Of a stretch of DNA of 64,000 bases, positions 37,160 to 48,371 are shown piece by piece. The position numbers were made by a program, and so were the translations under genes. Every line of letters begins with the position of its first letter. The stretch's first letter is position 1. This stretch comes from a marine gamma proteobacterium HTCC2143 (lineage in GTDB: Bacteria > Pseudomonadota > Gammaproteobacteria > Pseudomonadales > Dasaniaceae): the NCBI GenBank assembly GCA_000169075.1, contig AAVT01000007.1, positions 1-64,000 of the forward strand, written 5' to 3'. The notes beneath the pieces are model-generated. The model ran no database searches and was not told the origin of the DNA. It saw nothing but the letters and a program-made list of their open reading frames with translations.

Positions 37160-38518
37160 ATGCCGACATCAGCAGATTTCATTCAAACTCAGGACCACTT
37201 GGACCAGTTGAATCAAGCGCTTGATAGCGGCGCGCTGGTTCAGGTCCGTCGTTTGCTTGACAGTCTTCCCGCGGCTGATGTGGCCCATGTTCTCGAATCA
37301 TCGCCTCCCAAAGCCCGTGCGGTGTTATGGCGGCTCATAGAAATTGACCGGGAGAGAGAGGTACTGCCCTTTCTCAGCGACGAAATCCGAAGTCAATTCT
37401 TGCGCCAAATGGATACCGAAGAAGTCGCCTCTATTACTGAAGGACTGGAAGCGGACGATATTGCTGACATCCTGCAGCAGCTTCCGGATCGAGTGATACG
37501 AGAAGTTTTGGAACTGATGGATCTGCAAGATCGGCAACGCGTGGAGCATGTCTTATCTTATCCTGAAGATACCGCTGGCGGTTTGATGAACACGGATGCC
37601 ATTACCGTCCGCCCAAAGACACTGATAGAAGTTGTTTTAAGGTATTTGCGACGCCACGATGAACTACCAGAAATGATGGACAATTTAATCGTGGTGAACC
37701 GTCGCGATGAATATATTGGCTTACTGCCGTTGCGCCGAGTACTGGTTTCTGACCCGGGTACTACGGTCCGTGAAATCATGAATACTGATATTGATGCCAT
37801 TCCCGCTAATATGGATGACAGAGAGGTTGCCAATCTTTTTGAGCGCAACGATTGGGTATCTGCACCGGTAGTCGATAGCGATGGAAAGATGATTGGCCGT
37901 ATCACCATCGATGATGTCGTTGATGTTATTCGAGAAGATGCCGACCACTCACTCATGAGTCTTGCGGGTCTGGGTGAAGACGAAGACACATTTGGCTCAG
38001 TATTAAAAACCGCTCCACGACGAGCAGTTTGGCTCGGGATTAATTTATTAACGGCATTTATGGCGTCTGCCGTAATCAACGTATTTGAAGCCACTCTGGA
38101 CAAAGTTGTTGCCCTCGCAATACTTATGCCGATTGTTGCCAGTATGGGTGGCGTCGCCGGCACTCAGACCCTTACGGTTGTCATCCGAGGCATTGCGCTG
38201 GGGCAAGTTGGCAGCAATAACAGCACATGGCTGATTAATAAAGAATTACTCGTTGGAGTTATCAACGGCCTCTGTTGGTCGCTGGTTGTCGCTGTGGCGG
38301 CTGCACTATGGTTTGACGACCTATTAATAGGTGCCATAATTGCCGGCGCGACGGTGATTAATCTAATCACAGCAGCACTAGCGGGAGCAACCATCCCCAT
38401 TTTACTGGATAAACTGAATATAGATCCCGCACTCGCTGGCGGCGTCGCCTTAACAACTATCACCGATATCGTTGGGTTTATGTCCTTTCTCGGTCTAGCT
38501 ACTTGGTTCTATATTTAA
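37160..38518 (+). CDS. mgtE: Magnesium transporter MgtE
   Basis: 452 residues from the ATG at 37160 (GGCGGAGC just before); the frame is open to a TTG at 37091. N-terminal helical MgtE_N domain (ALVQVRRLLDSLPAADVAHV), two CBS domains (YPEDTAGGLMNTDAITVRPK and VREIMNTDIDAIPANM), a plug helix, and five membrane helices with IVASMGGVAGTQTLTVVIRG. A Mg2+-gated channel. It commonly follows npr in pseudomonads. Confidence 0.97.
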   Translation: MPTSADFIQTQDHLDQLNQALDSGALVQVRRLLDSLPAADVAHVLESSPPKARAVLWRLIEIDREREVLPFLSDEIRSQFLRQMDTEEVASITEGLEADDIADILQQLPDRVIREVLELMDLQDRQRVEHVLSYPEDTAGGLMNTDAITVRPKTLIEVVLRYLRRHDELPEMMDNLIVVNRRDEYIGLLPLRRVLVSDPGTTVREIMNTDIDAIPANMDDREVANLFERNDWVSAPVVDSDGKMIGRITIDDVVDVIREDADHSLMSLAGLGEDEDTFGSVLKTAPRRAVWLGINLLTAFMASAVINVFEATLDKVVALAILMPIVASMGGVAGTQTLTVVIRGIALGQVGSNNSTWLINKELLVGVINGLCWSLVVAVAAALWFDDLLIGAIIAGATVINLITAALAGATIPILLDKLNIDPALAGGVALTTITDIVGFMSFLGLATWFYI

Positions 38519-38556
38519 ACCGCTACTTAATAACCTTCACACAGTACAGGCACGTT

Positions 38557-39081
38557 ATGAAAAAAAAGGACAACTTCGACCAAGAGGAAGAAGAGATAAT
38601 CTATGTCAGTCGCTCTGAGATGAAACGCGACATGCTGGAACTGCAGCGACTTGGAGAGGCTATCGTTAAACTAAGCCCGGGACAATTCGCAACCATTCCG
38701 CTGGATGACGAAGTTTTAGCTGAGGCTATCCACACCGCGCGACGGATTAAACATCGGGAAGGTCTGCGCCGACAAATGCAATTTATCGGAAAATTAATGC
38801 GCAAAATTGATACCCGCAATATTTCTATTGCCTTTCAAAAATTGCAAGATGGCCGCAAAGAAGAAGCACGGAAGTTTCACGAGCTAGAACTGTGGCGTGA
38901 CCATCTGATCGAAACGGGGCCCAGTGCTACGGAAGAGGTTGTGACGAAATACCCAAAAGGTGATCGACAACATATTCGCCAACTTATTATGCAGGCTGTA
39001 AAGGAAAAAAACGCCAACAAACCTCCCGCCTCAGCGAGGAAGCTATTTCGCTACCTCAAGGAAATAAGCTTAAAGATCTAA
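38557..39081 (+). CDS. darP: Ribosome-associated protein DarP (YjgA, DUF615)
   Basis: 174 residues from the ATG at 38557: IYVSRSEMKRDMLELQRLGE, LDDEVLAEAIHTARRIKHRE, GLRRQMQFIGKLMRKID, FHELELWRDHLI and RQLIMQAVKEKNANKPPASA, all typical of YjgA, a 50S assembly factor. It ends 30 bases from the convergent yhdP; pmbA, tldD and the nitrilase gene usual at this spot are absent. Confidence 0.94.
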   Translation: MKKKDNFDQEEEEIIYVSRSEMKRDMLELQRLGEAIVKLSPGQFATIPLDDEVLAEAIHTARRIKHREGLRRQMQFIGKLMRKIDTRNISIAFQKLQDGRKEEARKFHELELWRDHLIETGPSATEEVVTKYPKGDRQHIRQLIMQAVKEKNANKPPASARKLFRYLKEISLKI

Positions 39082-39111
39082 CTGATTTTTTATAAACAAC
39101 AGGTCACTTGA

Positions 39112-42100
39112 TTATTGCTTTTTTTCTGTACGATCATCAAAGACTCGTCTAAATGTTAAGTCTGGATTATTCCAATCACCCTCAACACGATAAGTAGCGC
39201 TCGAAAACCGATCAACCTGATCCTCAAATAACAAACTGGCAACATAAATACCTGCTGCGGTAGGCAAGCCTCCTGCCAGCGCTGCTATCCAAGGCAGGTT
39301 GCTAGCTAGCGGCAGCGTGGCAATCAATTCCATGTCCAATTCCTTCGCTAGCAAATCAGCATCACCACGGAGATAGAAACTACTGGAAGGGGTTGTAACG
39401 GTTAAATTATCAACAAGTTTTAACTGACCATCGCCGAGTATTGCCTCCCCTTCAATACGGTCAAAACTAATTCCACTTCCATACAAATCGGAGAAGTCTA
39501 GCTGCAGCCGCCTGACAATATTAGTGAAATTGACGATACCGACAACTTTCATTGTTCCCGAGGCAGAGCTTGAAGTTTTAACAAACCGGCCTTCGTCCAC
39601 CGATAAATACAACGGACCCTTGGAAGCACTTAGCTGCCACTGATCCGGAGAACCTGGCCACGTTAAATCGAACGATGAATTTATTGATTTGCTTTCAATG
39701 ATACGTTCATAGTTCCAATTCTCTAGAACGTCTCCTATGTTTTTTATTTTTACTTCACCATAAAATCTGGTTTCTTCGCCGTAAGGTGTTCGAACCCATT
39801 CCATCGCTGCGGGCTCCATTTGGCCCAATGCAACCCCGCGTATTTCACCAATAATATTTTCAAAGCGAACTCCTAACTCATCCCCCCGAACGTCAAAAGC
39901 AACATTGCCGTAAAACTGATCATCAATAGACAAATTACTAATATCTAAATCAATATTAAGACCCGTCATGTCAGATAGATCCAACGAAGCTTGACCTGCA
40001 GTCTTACTTTCATCAGTACTATCCAAGGACAGCGAATCAAATTTTGCAGTTATTGGCAGGTTCGCATCATCAGGAAGAGCAATACTGCCAATCAGCTTTT
40101 CATTACTAGCAGATAACCACCATGCATCATTTTGATGCTGTAAATTTGCAGTTGTATTTTTATACTCACGTGAAAACACATAAGATTTTTCAATCTGTAA
40201 ATTTCTCACTTTAATCGCCAGCGAACTCTCCACCTCTGGATCTCCATTACGCTGATCTACGGGTAATTCACCAGCTGCAACACCGGAATCAATTCCTGTG
40301 CTGTCGTCTATCCGTGCGTCCGCGGCTAGGTACCGCTCTAGGACCAACTGCCATTCATCCAACTGAAACGATGGAGCCCGTCCGGTTACTAGCAAGGTAT
40401 TTTGTTGATGTCGCTTATCATCTGTTTGCCCAAGGGACACTAAGCCGCTGTCCACACTGCCATTGACGAATTGCAACTGCAATTCCGCCTGATCGGCCAA
40501 CCCCATTCTTAACAATGGGGTTTTTTCAGCAAGGGGAAGACGTAGCCAAAAATTACGGCGTAGCTCAGCCGGTTTTCCGTATGGCGCTGGTAAATCTATC
40601 GTGATTCCCTCGAGGAAAGACGTTATTTTAAATTCACTGGTATTCTTAGGCCTGATGTTTATTATCGCGTTGAAATCCGTTTCTCCCTCAGTAAAATCTA
40701 ATGCCACCTGTCGACTCCAGACTTGAACATCGCGCATATCAATACGCCCTTTCATATCAACTTTTACCGCACCGCTCTCACTTTGCCCGACGTTAACGAT
40801 GACAGGCTTTTGATAGAGGAGCGCTTTTAGATTTGACGAGTGAATGCCCCTGATACTGTCATACTCAACGGGGCCGTTAATGTCATCAAACTCCAATTGA
40901 TATTCAGGGATACCCAGCGTTGCTTGTTTTAAATCAACAGCAACATCTATCTCTACCGCCTCACTAGCGCCAGCTAAAGGAATCCCTAAATTTACAGCAG
41001 CGGTCGCCTTTCCACTTAACTGCCAACTTTCGAAAGCATTCCCTACCATTCCACTAATTGGACCGTCGTTGACAATCCTCAGGGCGTCTCGCGCGGGACC
41101 TTTTGCGGAGGTATCGACTGTCAGCCAAAGCCCACCGTCGTCAAGAGGAACAGCACGTACGGCTGTCTCTGCGACCTCTAAATCATATATCTTTGCACTG
41201 CTAGCGGTAACATCAATGGTTGAATCATTTAGCTCAACCAATCCTTCAATATCGGTTAACACCGGCCAATCCGGATGATAGGCAAGCGCTGTATCATCGA
41301 CATTTAAAAACAGCTGAACAGTGCGTCTCTGACTATCGCCTTTGACCAATGAGCCTCGATAGATAAACCCCCCGTCAGTCACAAAGCCCGCGGGTATAGC
41401 GACCTGCATCCAGTCGAGAAACCCCCGATTCAATGTCGATGGAATAAACTTATTTCGAAATTCAGCCGCGGTATCTTTCAGCCCTACCGCCAGTGTCATT
41501 GTTGGCGGATCGTCTTGTGCGCGCACAAACGGTATATCTAAATCCAACAATGCCGTTGCAGGACCGTGATCTGCAGTCAGATACAATGGACTACTATCGA
41601 CGACAACCCGTTTATCCTCGATCGCCCACGCTATGTGGCCGACAATGCTCGAAAAATCAAGCGGCTGCTCATAAATCGACGGGAACTCCAAACCCATATT
41701 TTTTGCATCCAGCGCTACCAACCCACTGATAGACGTCAGTTCCAGATAGCCACTAACCCCGGTAGCACCCGGCGCGCCTTTCCATGGCGACAGTGCAACG
41801 TTATCTAAATTTGCTTTTAACAGGAAAGGACTCTGGGAAATTTTCTGACTTTCAGTCAACGATGTGCGATTAGGAATATTCACTACTATATTCTGTAGAA
41901 GCCCTGATGGCTTCATCACGGCAATCGCGCCAGTAACATTCTCATTGAACAGATCTGCCGATAGCAGATGCCTAGTCGCAACACCGATATCCAATATCGG
42001 AATCGCCAATTCTACGCCGTCACTACTCCGGGTGATCTGTGAGTCGCTTAAATTAATAAGCTTACCATTCCAGCGCGCTTCAAGCGTTGGCAACCACATT

Positions 42101-43050
42101 TTCCAGTCGTCTTCTGATGTTTTCTCAGTTCGGAATCCGAACTTAAGATCTTCAAGCGGGAGCACTTTTTTTCGACTCATTGTCCCGACATCAACGATCG
42201 GAATATTGACAAAACCCTGCACGGACACATGAGTATCTGGCTTCCAATCAAGCCAAACTTCGCTATCAATCTGCACGTTTTGCAGTTCCAGCCCCACAGA
42301 CTGGAGAGCTGGCAACTGCGCTGAAAAATCGACATCGTCAATTTTAAGATAGGCCTTAGCGGCAAAAGCATCCTGCTGCCGGGGATCACCCTGTGATTCA
42401 ACGATCGCCAACAGAGGACCCGACAGCTGATCGAAAAATGCGTTGAGTCGCAGTCGTCGAAAATCTCCCTGGCGGTTTAGCGAGACCTCTTCTATGGCCA
42501 ACAAAGATTCCTGACCACTCGCAAAAAAAGTTTTCAAGGCAGCATCAAACAACTCGACACCTTCCACTGACATGATCAGATCTATAACATTATCGAAGTC
42601 GGTATTACCTCCAGGCGTTATCGGATAGCCTCGCAACTGCCATTGGCCAGGTGCAATTTCTTCAACGGCGCAGTGGACGCCGTCAATAATAAGTGTTTTA
42701 ACTCGAAGAGAACCGCTGAAAATGCTGCCAATAGGGTCTAACTGAAAGCTCACATCGTCTATCGTGATAACCGCTTCGGCACCCGACAGTTTGTTTTCGC
42801 CCGGTCGATATAAAGTGAGCTGCTCCATCGTTAAAACGGGAGACAATTTTGACCAACGCCCATGCAACTGCCCAACGGTCAACGATAAGCCGGTGAAATT
42901 AACAAACCTTTCGACCAGCGCTTCTTGATATTGATCTAAGTTACCGATGAAATATCGGCCAAGGCTGACATAACTGGCGACAACAATGAGCGTTGTGATC
43001 AAAACAGCCCACAACACTCGATTAATCCAGAACACGCCCTTCTTTATCAC
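39112..43050 (-). CDS. yhdP: YhdP-family AsmA-like phospholipid transport protein
   Basis: 1312 residues. One N-terminal membrane helix (VLWAVLITTLIVVASYVSLG) and then a very long beta-rich periplasmic repeat of the AsmA/TamB/YhdP type, ending with a DUF3971/AsmA-2-like block (FYLRGDADLLAKELDMELIA and LPLASNLPWIAALAGGLPTA). YhdP bridges inner and outer membranes and takes part in phospholipid supply. It stands downstream of rng, as in many gammaproteobacteria. Confidence 0.93.
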   Translation of the reverse strand: MIKKGVFWINRVLWAVLITTLIVVASYVSLGRYFIGNLDQYQEALVERFVNFTGLSLTVGQLHGRWSKLSPVLTMEQLTLYRPGENKLSGAEAVITIDDVSFQLDPIGSIFSGSLRVKTLIIDGVHCAVEEIAPGQWQLRGYPITPGGNTDFDNVIDLIMSVEGVELFDAALKTFFASGQESLLAIEEVSLNRQGDFRRLRLNAFFDQLSGPLLAIVESQGDPRQQDAFAAKAYLKIDDVDFSAQLPALQSVGLELQNVQIDSEVWLDWKPDTHVSVQGFVNIPIVDVGTMSRKKVLPLEDLKFGFRTEKTSEDDWKMWLPTLEARWNGKLINLSDSQITRSSDGVELAIPILDIGVATRHLLSADLFNENVTGAIAVMKPSGLLQNIVVNIPNRTSLTESQKISQSPFLLKANLDNVALSPWKGAPGATGVSGYLELTSISGLVALDAKNMGLEFPSIYEQPLDFSSIVGHIAWAIEDKRVVVDSSPLYLTADHGPATALLDLDIPFVRAQDDPPTMTLAVGLKDTAAEFRNKFIPSTLNRGFLDWMQVAIPAGFVTDGGFIYRGSLVKGDSQRRTVQLFLNVDDTALAYHPDWPVLTDIEGLVELNDSTIDVTASSAKIYDLEVAETAVRAVPLDDGGLWLTVDTSAKGPARDALRIVNDGPISGMVGNAFESWQLSGKATAAVNLGIPLAGASEAVEIDVAVDLKQATLGIPEYQLEFDDINGPVEYDSIRGIHSSNLKALLYQKPVIVNVGQSESGAVKVDMKGRIDMRDVQVWSRQVALDFTEGETDFNAIINIRPKNTSEFKITSFLEGITIDLPAPYGKPAELRRNFWLRLPLAEKTPLLRMGLADQAELQLQFVNGSVDSGLVSLGQTDDKRHQQNTLLVTGRAPSFQLDEWQLVLERYLAADARIDDSTGIDSGVAAGELPVDQRNGDPEVESSLAIKVRNLQIEKSYVFSREYKNTTANLQHQNDAWWLSASNEKLIGSIALPDDANLPITAKFDSLSLDSTDESKTAGQASLDLSDMTGLNIDLDISNLSIDDQFYGNVAFDVRGDELGVRFENIIGEIRGVALGQMEPAAMEWVRTPYGEETRFYGEVKIKNIGDVLENWNYERIIESKSINSSFDLTWPGSPDQWQLSASKGPLYLSVDEGRFVKTSSSASGTMKVVGIVNFTNIVRRLQLDFSDLYGSGISFDRIEGEAILGDGQLKLVDNLTVTTPSSSFYLRGDADLLAKELDMELIATLPLASNLPWIAALAGGLPTAAGIYVASLLFEDQVDRFSSATYRVEGDWNNPDLTFRRVFDDRTEKKQ

Positions 43051-43116
43051 TCTCGGTATTGCATCCCTAATTTAGTACGTCTTACCGCCATGATGCCCCA
43101 TTGAAGACAGACAGCT

Positions 43117-44595
43117 CTACAATAAAATGACATCAAACTGGCCCTGGTTATAAACAGACTCAACTTGAAACTGAATACTCTTACCAACAAATTCTTCTAA
43201 ATCAGCAACACTGGCAGATTCTTCGTCTAATAGACGGTCTACAACGGACTGCGAAGCGAGGACCATTAATTTGTCATTGTCATAAGCGCGAGCTTCTCGC
43301 AGGATTTCCCGAAAAATTTCATAACAGATAGTTTCTGATGTTTTAATGGAGCCCCTGGCTTCACATACCGGACATTCCTCACACATAATATGCTCAAGAC
43401 TTTCACGTGTTCTTTTCCGAGTCATTTCCACCAAACCAAGCTCTGAAACACCGCTTATAACCGTCTTGGTATAATCGTGCTCCATGGCTTTTTCAAGCGT
43501 GCGATGAACCTGCCGGCGGTGCTCTATGTCCTGCATGTCAATAAAATCAATGATGATGATACCGCCCAAATTTCTCACTTTTAACTGTCTAGCCAGGGAG
43601 GTAGCCGCTTCGAGATTCGTTTTAAAAATAGTCTCTTCCAAATTACGGTGACCGACGAAGCCACCAGTATTAACATCGATTGTTGTCATCGCCTCGGTCT
43701 GATCAATAATTAGATAGCCACCGGATTTTAGGGGCACTTTTCGACCCAGCGCTTTTTGAATCTCATCTTCAACCGCATACAAATCAAAGATCGGACGTTC
43801 TCCGGGATAATATTCTATGCGGTTTTTTAGCTCGGGAATGTAGTCTTCAGCAAATTGAAGTACGTTATGGAAACTCTCTTTGGAATCAATACGTATCTTC
43901 TCCATGTCCGGCCGCACCAAATCCCTCATTGTTCGCATATACAATGGTAGATCTTCGTAAATAACAGACGGCGCTGGACGCTCTTTCATTTTCCGTTCCA
44001 ACGCCGACCATAAACGCTGAAAGTATTTTATATCCGCCATCAACTCATCTTCACCAACACCCTCAGCAGCCGTGCGCAAAATAAAACCACTTTTACTATA
44101 AGATGGATCTGCAGCAGAGCATCGTTCTACCAATTCTTTCAAGCGAGCCCTCTCAATCTCATCATCGATACGTTGGGAAATACCAATATGCTGGGTTTGC
44201 GGCATAAAAACCAGATACCGCGATGGCACCGACAACTGTGTAGTTAACCTTGCGCCCTTGGTACCTATAGGATCTTTAACCACCTGCACAATCAGCGACT
44301 GCCCCTCCCAGACTAAGCTTCGAATATCAGCGACTTCCGCATTGCGCTGCTCCACCCCCTCTTTATCAATTACGCTAATATCAGAGGCGTGAATAAAACT
44401 GGTACGCTCCAATCCTATTTCTACAAATGCTGCCTGCATACCCGGTAACACACGAACAACTTTGCCCTTATAAATATTACCTACAATGCCCTTGGAAGCA
44501 CTCCTCTCGATGTACACCTCTTGCAGCATACCATTTTCAACAACGGCTACCCGTGTCTCAGTCGGCGTTACATTGACTAATAATTCTTCACTCAT
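43117..44595 (-). CDS. rng: Ribonuclease G
   Basis: 492 residues from the ATG at 44595 (MSEELLVNVTPTETRVAVVE), which overlaps the maf stop by 8 bases. S1 domain with GNIYKGKVVRVLPGMQAAFV, RNase E/G core with VKDPIGTKGARLTTQLSVPS, YLIIDQTEAMTTIDVNTGGF (catalytic Asp) and the Zn-link cysteines CEECPVC. It matures 16S rRNA 5' ends and degrades mRNA. No long C-terminal scaffold is present, which separates RNase G from RNase E. Confidence 0.97.
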   Translation of the reverse strand: MSEELLVNVTPTETRVAVVENGMLQEVYIERSASKGIVGNIYKGKVVRVLPGMQAAFVEIGLERTSFIHASDISVIDKEGVEQRNAEVADIRSLVWEGQSLIVQVVKDPIGTKGARLTTQLSVPSRYLVFMPQTQHIGISQRIDDEIERARLKELVERCSAADPSYSKSGFILRTAAEGVGEDELMADIKYFQRLWSALERKMKERPAPSVIYEDLPLYMRTMRDLVRPDMEKIRIDSKESFHNVLQFAEDYIPELKNRIEYYPGERPIFDLYAVEDEIQKALGRKVPLKSGGYLIIDQTEAMTTIDVNTGGFVGHRNLEETIFKTNLEAATSLARQLKVRNLGGIIIIDFIDMQDIEHRRQVHRTLEKAMEHDYTKTVISGVSELGLVEMTRKRTRESLEHIMCEECPVCEARGSIKTSETICYEIFREILREARAYDNDKLMVLASQSVVDRLLDEESASVADLEEFVGKSIQFQVESVYNQGQFDVILL

Positions 44596-45190
44596 AATCT
44601 GGAGTCTGGTTGATTTCATTAAGTAACTGATGAGTTTCTAATAATGGTAAACCTACAACGGCTGAGTAACTTCCCTTCAAATGCTCCACAAATACTCCCG
44701 CACGACCCTGTATAGCATAGGCACCAGCCTTGCCGATTGGTTCACCCGTATCCCAGTATTGCTGCAGTTCTGTCGGCGAAATTGCTCGAAATGTTACCTG
44801 AGTGGTGTTGAGTAAACACCATTGTCTTCTTTGCCATTGGAAACAGACGGCTGTCATCACCTGATGTGTCCGCCCGGATAATGCAGACAACATTGTCAAT
44901 CCATGAGTCCGATCACGAGGTTTCCCCATAATCTCGTGCCCCAAAACAACAGCAGTATCTGCCCCCAATACCGGCATCGGTTTAAAACCTTGCTGCTCGA
45001 CGAACTGCCATCCTGCCCTCGCTTTGTCCCCGGCTACTCTAACGACATAAGACTCAGGGACTTCATTATCGGCCGGCGTTTCATCAACATCCACCGATAT
45101 CTGCTCGAACCCAACATCCATCTGCCGCAGTAATTCGGCCCGACGCGGTGACTGCGAAGCCAGATATATAGCCGATGGCTTAGTACTCAT
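44588..45190 (-). CDS. maf: Maf-like nucleoside triphosphate pyrophosphatase (YhdE type)
   Basis: 200 residues: IYLASQSPRRAELLRQMDVG, VDETPADNEVPESYVVRVA, LGADTAVVLGHEIMGKPRDR and LSALSGRTHQVMTAVC. Hydrolyses dTTP, UTP or modified nucleotides. The gene lies between mreD and rng, as in E. coli yhdE; overlap with rng suggests coupled translation. Confidence 0.95.
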   Translation of the reverse strand: MSTKPSAIYLASQSPRRAELLRQMDVGFEQISVDVDETPADNEVPESYVVRVAGDKARAGWQFVEQQGFKPMPVLGADTAVVLGHEIMGKPRDRTHGLTMLSALSGRTHQVMTAVCFQWQRRQWCLLNTTQVTFRAISPTELQQYWDTGEPIGKAGAYAIQGRAGVFVEHLKGSYSAVVGLPLLETHQLLNEINQTPDYE

Positions 45191-45193
45191 CGA

Positions 45194-45682
45194 CTAATTG
45201 ACATAATAATTTCGACGCAGGAGACGCAGAAAAACCGACAAAACGGGCCATAACAAAGCACTAATTAAGGCGGGCAGTAAAAATAATAAATTGGGGGACA
45301 CTGTTCCTGTCAACGTTTGTATCCAGTGGCACAACAGCTGATTCAGACCTATTAACACAAAAACAACGACTGCCTGCTGCACGGGTGTGAACATTCTCAG
45401 GCGCTGGTAAAGAATCAAGGCTAAGTAGGCCACCACTGACAGCGCCAAGGCGTTTTGACCCAGTGGAGTGCCTACAACAATATCCTGTAACAGACCTACC
45501 GTCCACGCGACCCCGATACCGATATGCTCAGGCAGTGCAATGACCCAATAAATCAGCACCATAGCCACAATCGCCGGTCTGCCCCACTGTGCCCACAAAG
45601 GCATCGGTAGAATGCTGAGCATAACAGCAGCTAATAACGTTATGGTGATAACCCAGTGACCGCTACCCTGATTGACGACCAT
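45194..45682 (-). CDS. mreD: Rod shape-determining protein MreD
   Basis: 162 residues with five to six membrane helices (VITITLLAAVMLSILPMPLW, PAIVAMVLIYWVIALP, LALSVVAYLALIL and others). The family block WTVGLLQDIVVGTPLGQNAL is clear. GGAG 7 bases before the ATG at 45682, inside the mreC end, decides this start. Works with MreBC, RodA and PBP2 in cell elongation. Confidence 0.93.
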   Translation of the reverse strand: MVVNQGSGHWVITITLLAAVMLSILPMPLWAQWGRPAIVAMVLIYWVIALPEHIGIGVAWTVGLLQDIVVGTPLGQNALALSVVAYLALILYQRLRMFTPVQQAVVVFVLIGLNQLLCHWIQTLTGTVSPNLLFLLPALISALLWPVLSVFLRLLRRNYYVN

Positions 45683-46517
45683 CTTCGATCTCCTCACGGC
45701 GATGACTGAACACCAACAATACGTGCCGACTTCGATTCAATAACGCACTGGGACTGGCCTTGACAGTTGCAAATGATTGGCCTGGATCAATGATTACTTC
45801 AGTAACTGTTGCAACGGGATAGCCAACAGGAAAACGTTGACCTAATCCTGAGCTGACTAATAAATCGCCTATTTTTATATCCGTTGTGGCCGCTACATGT
45901 TGCAAAATTACCTGATGATATAACCCAACACCCTCTGCAACACTGCGAAGCCCATTTCTATTAACTTGCACGGGCAGTGCATGAGAGGGGTCAGTAATTA
46001 ACAATACCCGGCTCTGGTAAGCACCAACATCGATAATTTGTCCCATGAGGCCCAGTGCATCAATGACCGGCTGACCGACATAAAGACCGTCTTTCTCACC
46101 TTTATTAACAATGATTTGATGATGCAGTGGGTCGGGAGACACACCAATAATCTCGGCAACCAGAACGCTGTCATCAAGGATTGCGGAAGAATTGAGTAAT
46201 TCTCGAAGCCTTACATTTTCAGCCTCAAGCGAGGCCAATTTTTGCACTTGCGCCTTTAACAGAATCGTCTCTGCTGATAAGCGCTCGTTGTCTTTGATTA
46301 TTGTTTCTCGGCTGCGGATATTGGATTCCCCCCAGCCTGAGATTTTCGAAGGAATGTCGGCGACCCAATAAAAGGGAGTTGCAACAATAGAGAGTTTGGC
46401 GTTTACCTGCTGAAACCATTCGAAACGCTGCCCGGCATACACTAGTGCGAACGCTATCGCGCACAGAATCAGCAATCTCGCACCAATAGAAGGACCTTTG
46501 AGGAATAGCGGTTTAAT
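45663..46517 (-). CDS. mreC: Rod shape-determining protein MreC, probable ATT start
   Basis: A bitopic scaffold of the elongasome. The coiled coil (NERLSAETILLKAQVQKLAS) is followed by beta domains with VNKGEKDGLYVGQPVIDALG, LMGQIIDVGAYQSRVLLITD and IKIGDLLVSSGLGQRFPVGY. The usual N-terminus (IKPLFLKGPSIGARLLIL) is encoded 14 codons upstream of the first standard start (TTG at 46475), and its initiator position is ATT at 46517, with AAGG 8 bases upstream. No ATG, GTG or TTG lies between the upstream stop and this ATT. I therefore annotate 284 residues with an ATT start; 270 from the TTG is the alternative. Confidence 0.85.
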   Translation of the reverse strand: MKPLFLKGPSIGARLLILCAIAFALVYAGQRFEWFQQVNAKLSIVATPFYWVADIPSKISGWGESNIRSRETIIKDNERLSAETILLKAQVQKLASLEAENVRLRELLNSSAILDDSVLVAEIIGVSPDPLHHQIIVNKGEKDGLYVGQPVIDALGLMGQIIDVGAYQSRVLLITDPSHALPVQVNRNGLRSVAEGVGLYHQVILQHVAATTDIKIGDLLVSSGLGQRFPVGYPVATVTEVIIDPGQSFATVKASPSALLNRSRHVLLVFSHRREEIEDGRQSG

Positions 46518-46608
46518 GAGCTGAGCCTTATCTATTATTTTCTAAGTCGTGATATTTGATGTCCCCAGCGGCCATTTATGGCCATTTTTCTCAACAACGC
46601 TGACAGCT

Positions 46609-47983
<1,375 letters not shown>

Positions 47984-48271
47984 ATGTCCATAGAAAAATC
48001 CGATATTGAAAAGATAGCCTCGCTAGCCCGAATTCGAGTAGATCAGTCGGCTGTCCCGGAGATTGCTAACCGCATCAACGACATACTGAAAATGGTCGAT
48101 AGCATGCAAGCAGTGGACACCGCTGACATCGAACCGATGGCTAATCCCCTCGATGCCGTTCAACGTTTACGCGTTGATTTAGTCACTGAACGTAATCAAC
48201 GAGAAGCCTTTCAGGCTATTGCACCCCAAGTAGAACAGGGTTTGTATCTGGTTCCAAAAGTCATTGAATAA
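47984..48271 (+). CDS. gatC: Asp-tRNA(Asn)/Glu-tRNA(Gln) amidotransferase subunit C
   Basis: 95 residues: [49 protein letters not shown] and [25 protein letters not shown]. Stabilises the GatAB complex, which amidates mischarged Glu-tRNA(Gln) and/or Asp-tRNA(Asn). First of gatC-gatA-gatB. Confidence 0.96.
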   Translation: MSIEKSDIEKIASLARIRVDQSAVPEIANRINDILKMVDSMQAVDTADIEPMANPLDAVQRLRVDLVTERNQREAFQAIAPQVEQGLYLVPKVIE

Positions 48272-48371
48272 GTAGCACAAACACTAATACACCGGTATTC
48301 GCGACAACGTCCACCACTACAGACACCAACCAGCTTCCGATAATGAATCTGCTAAATAACTAGGATATTCC

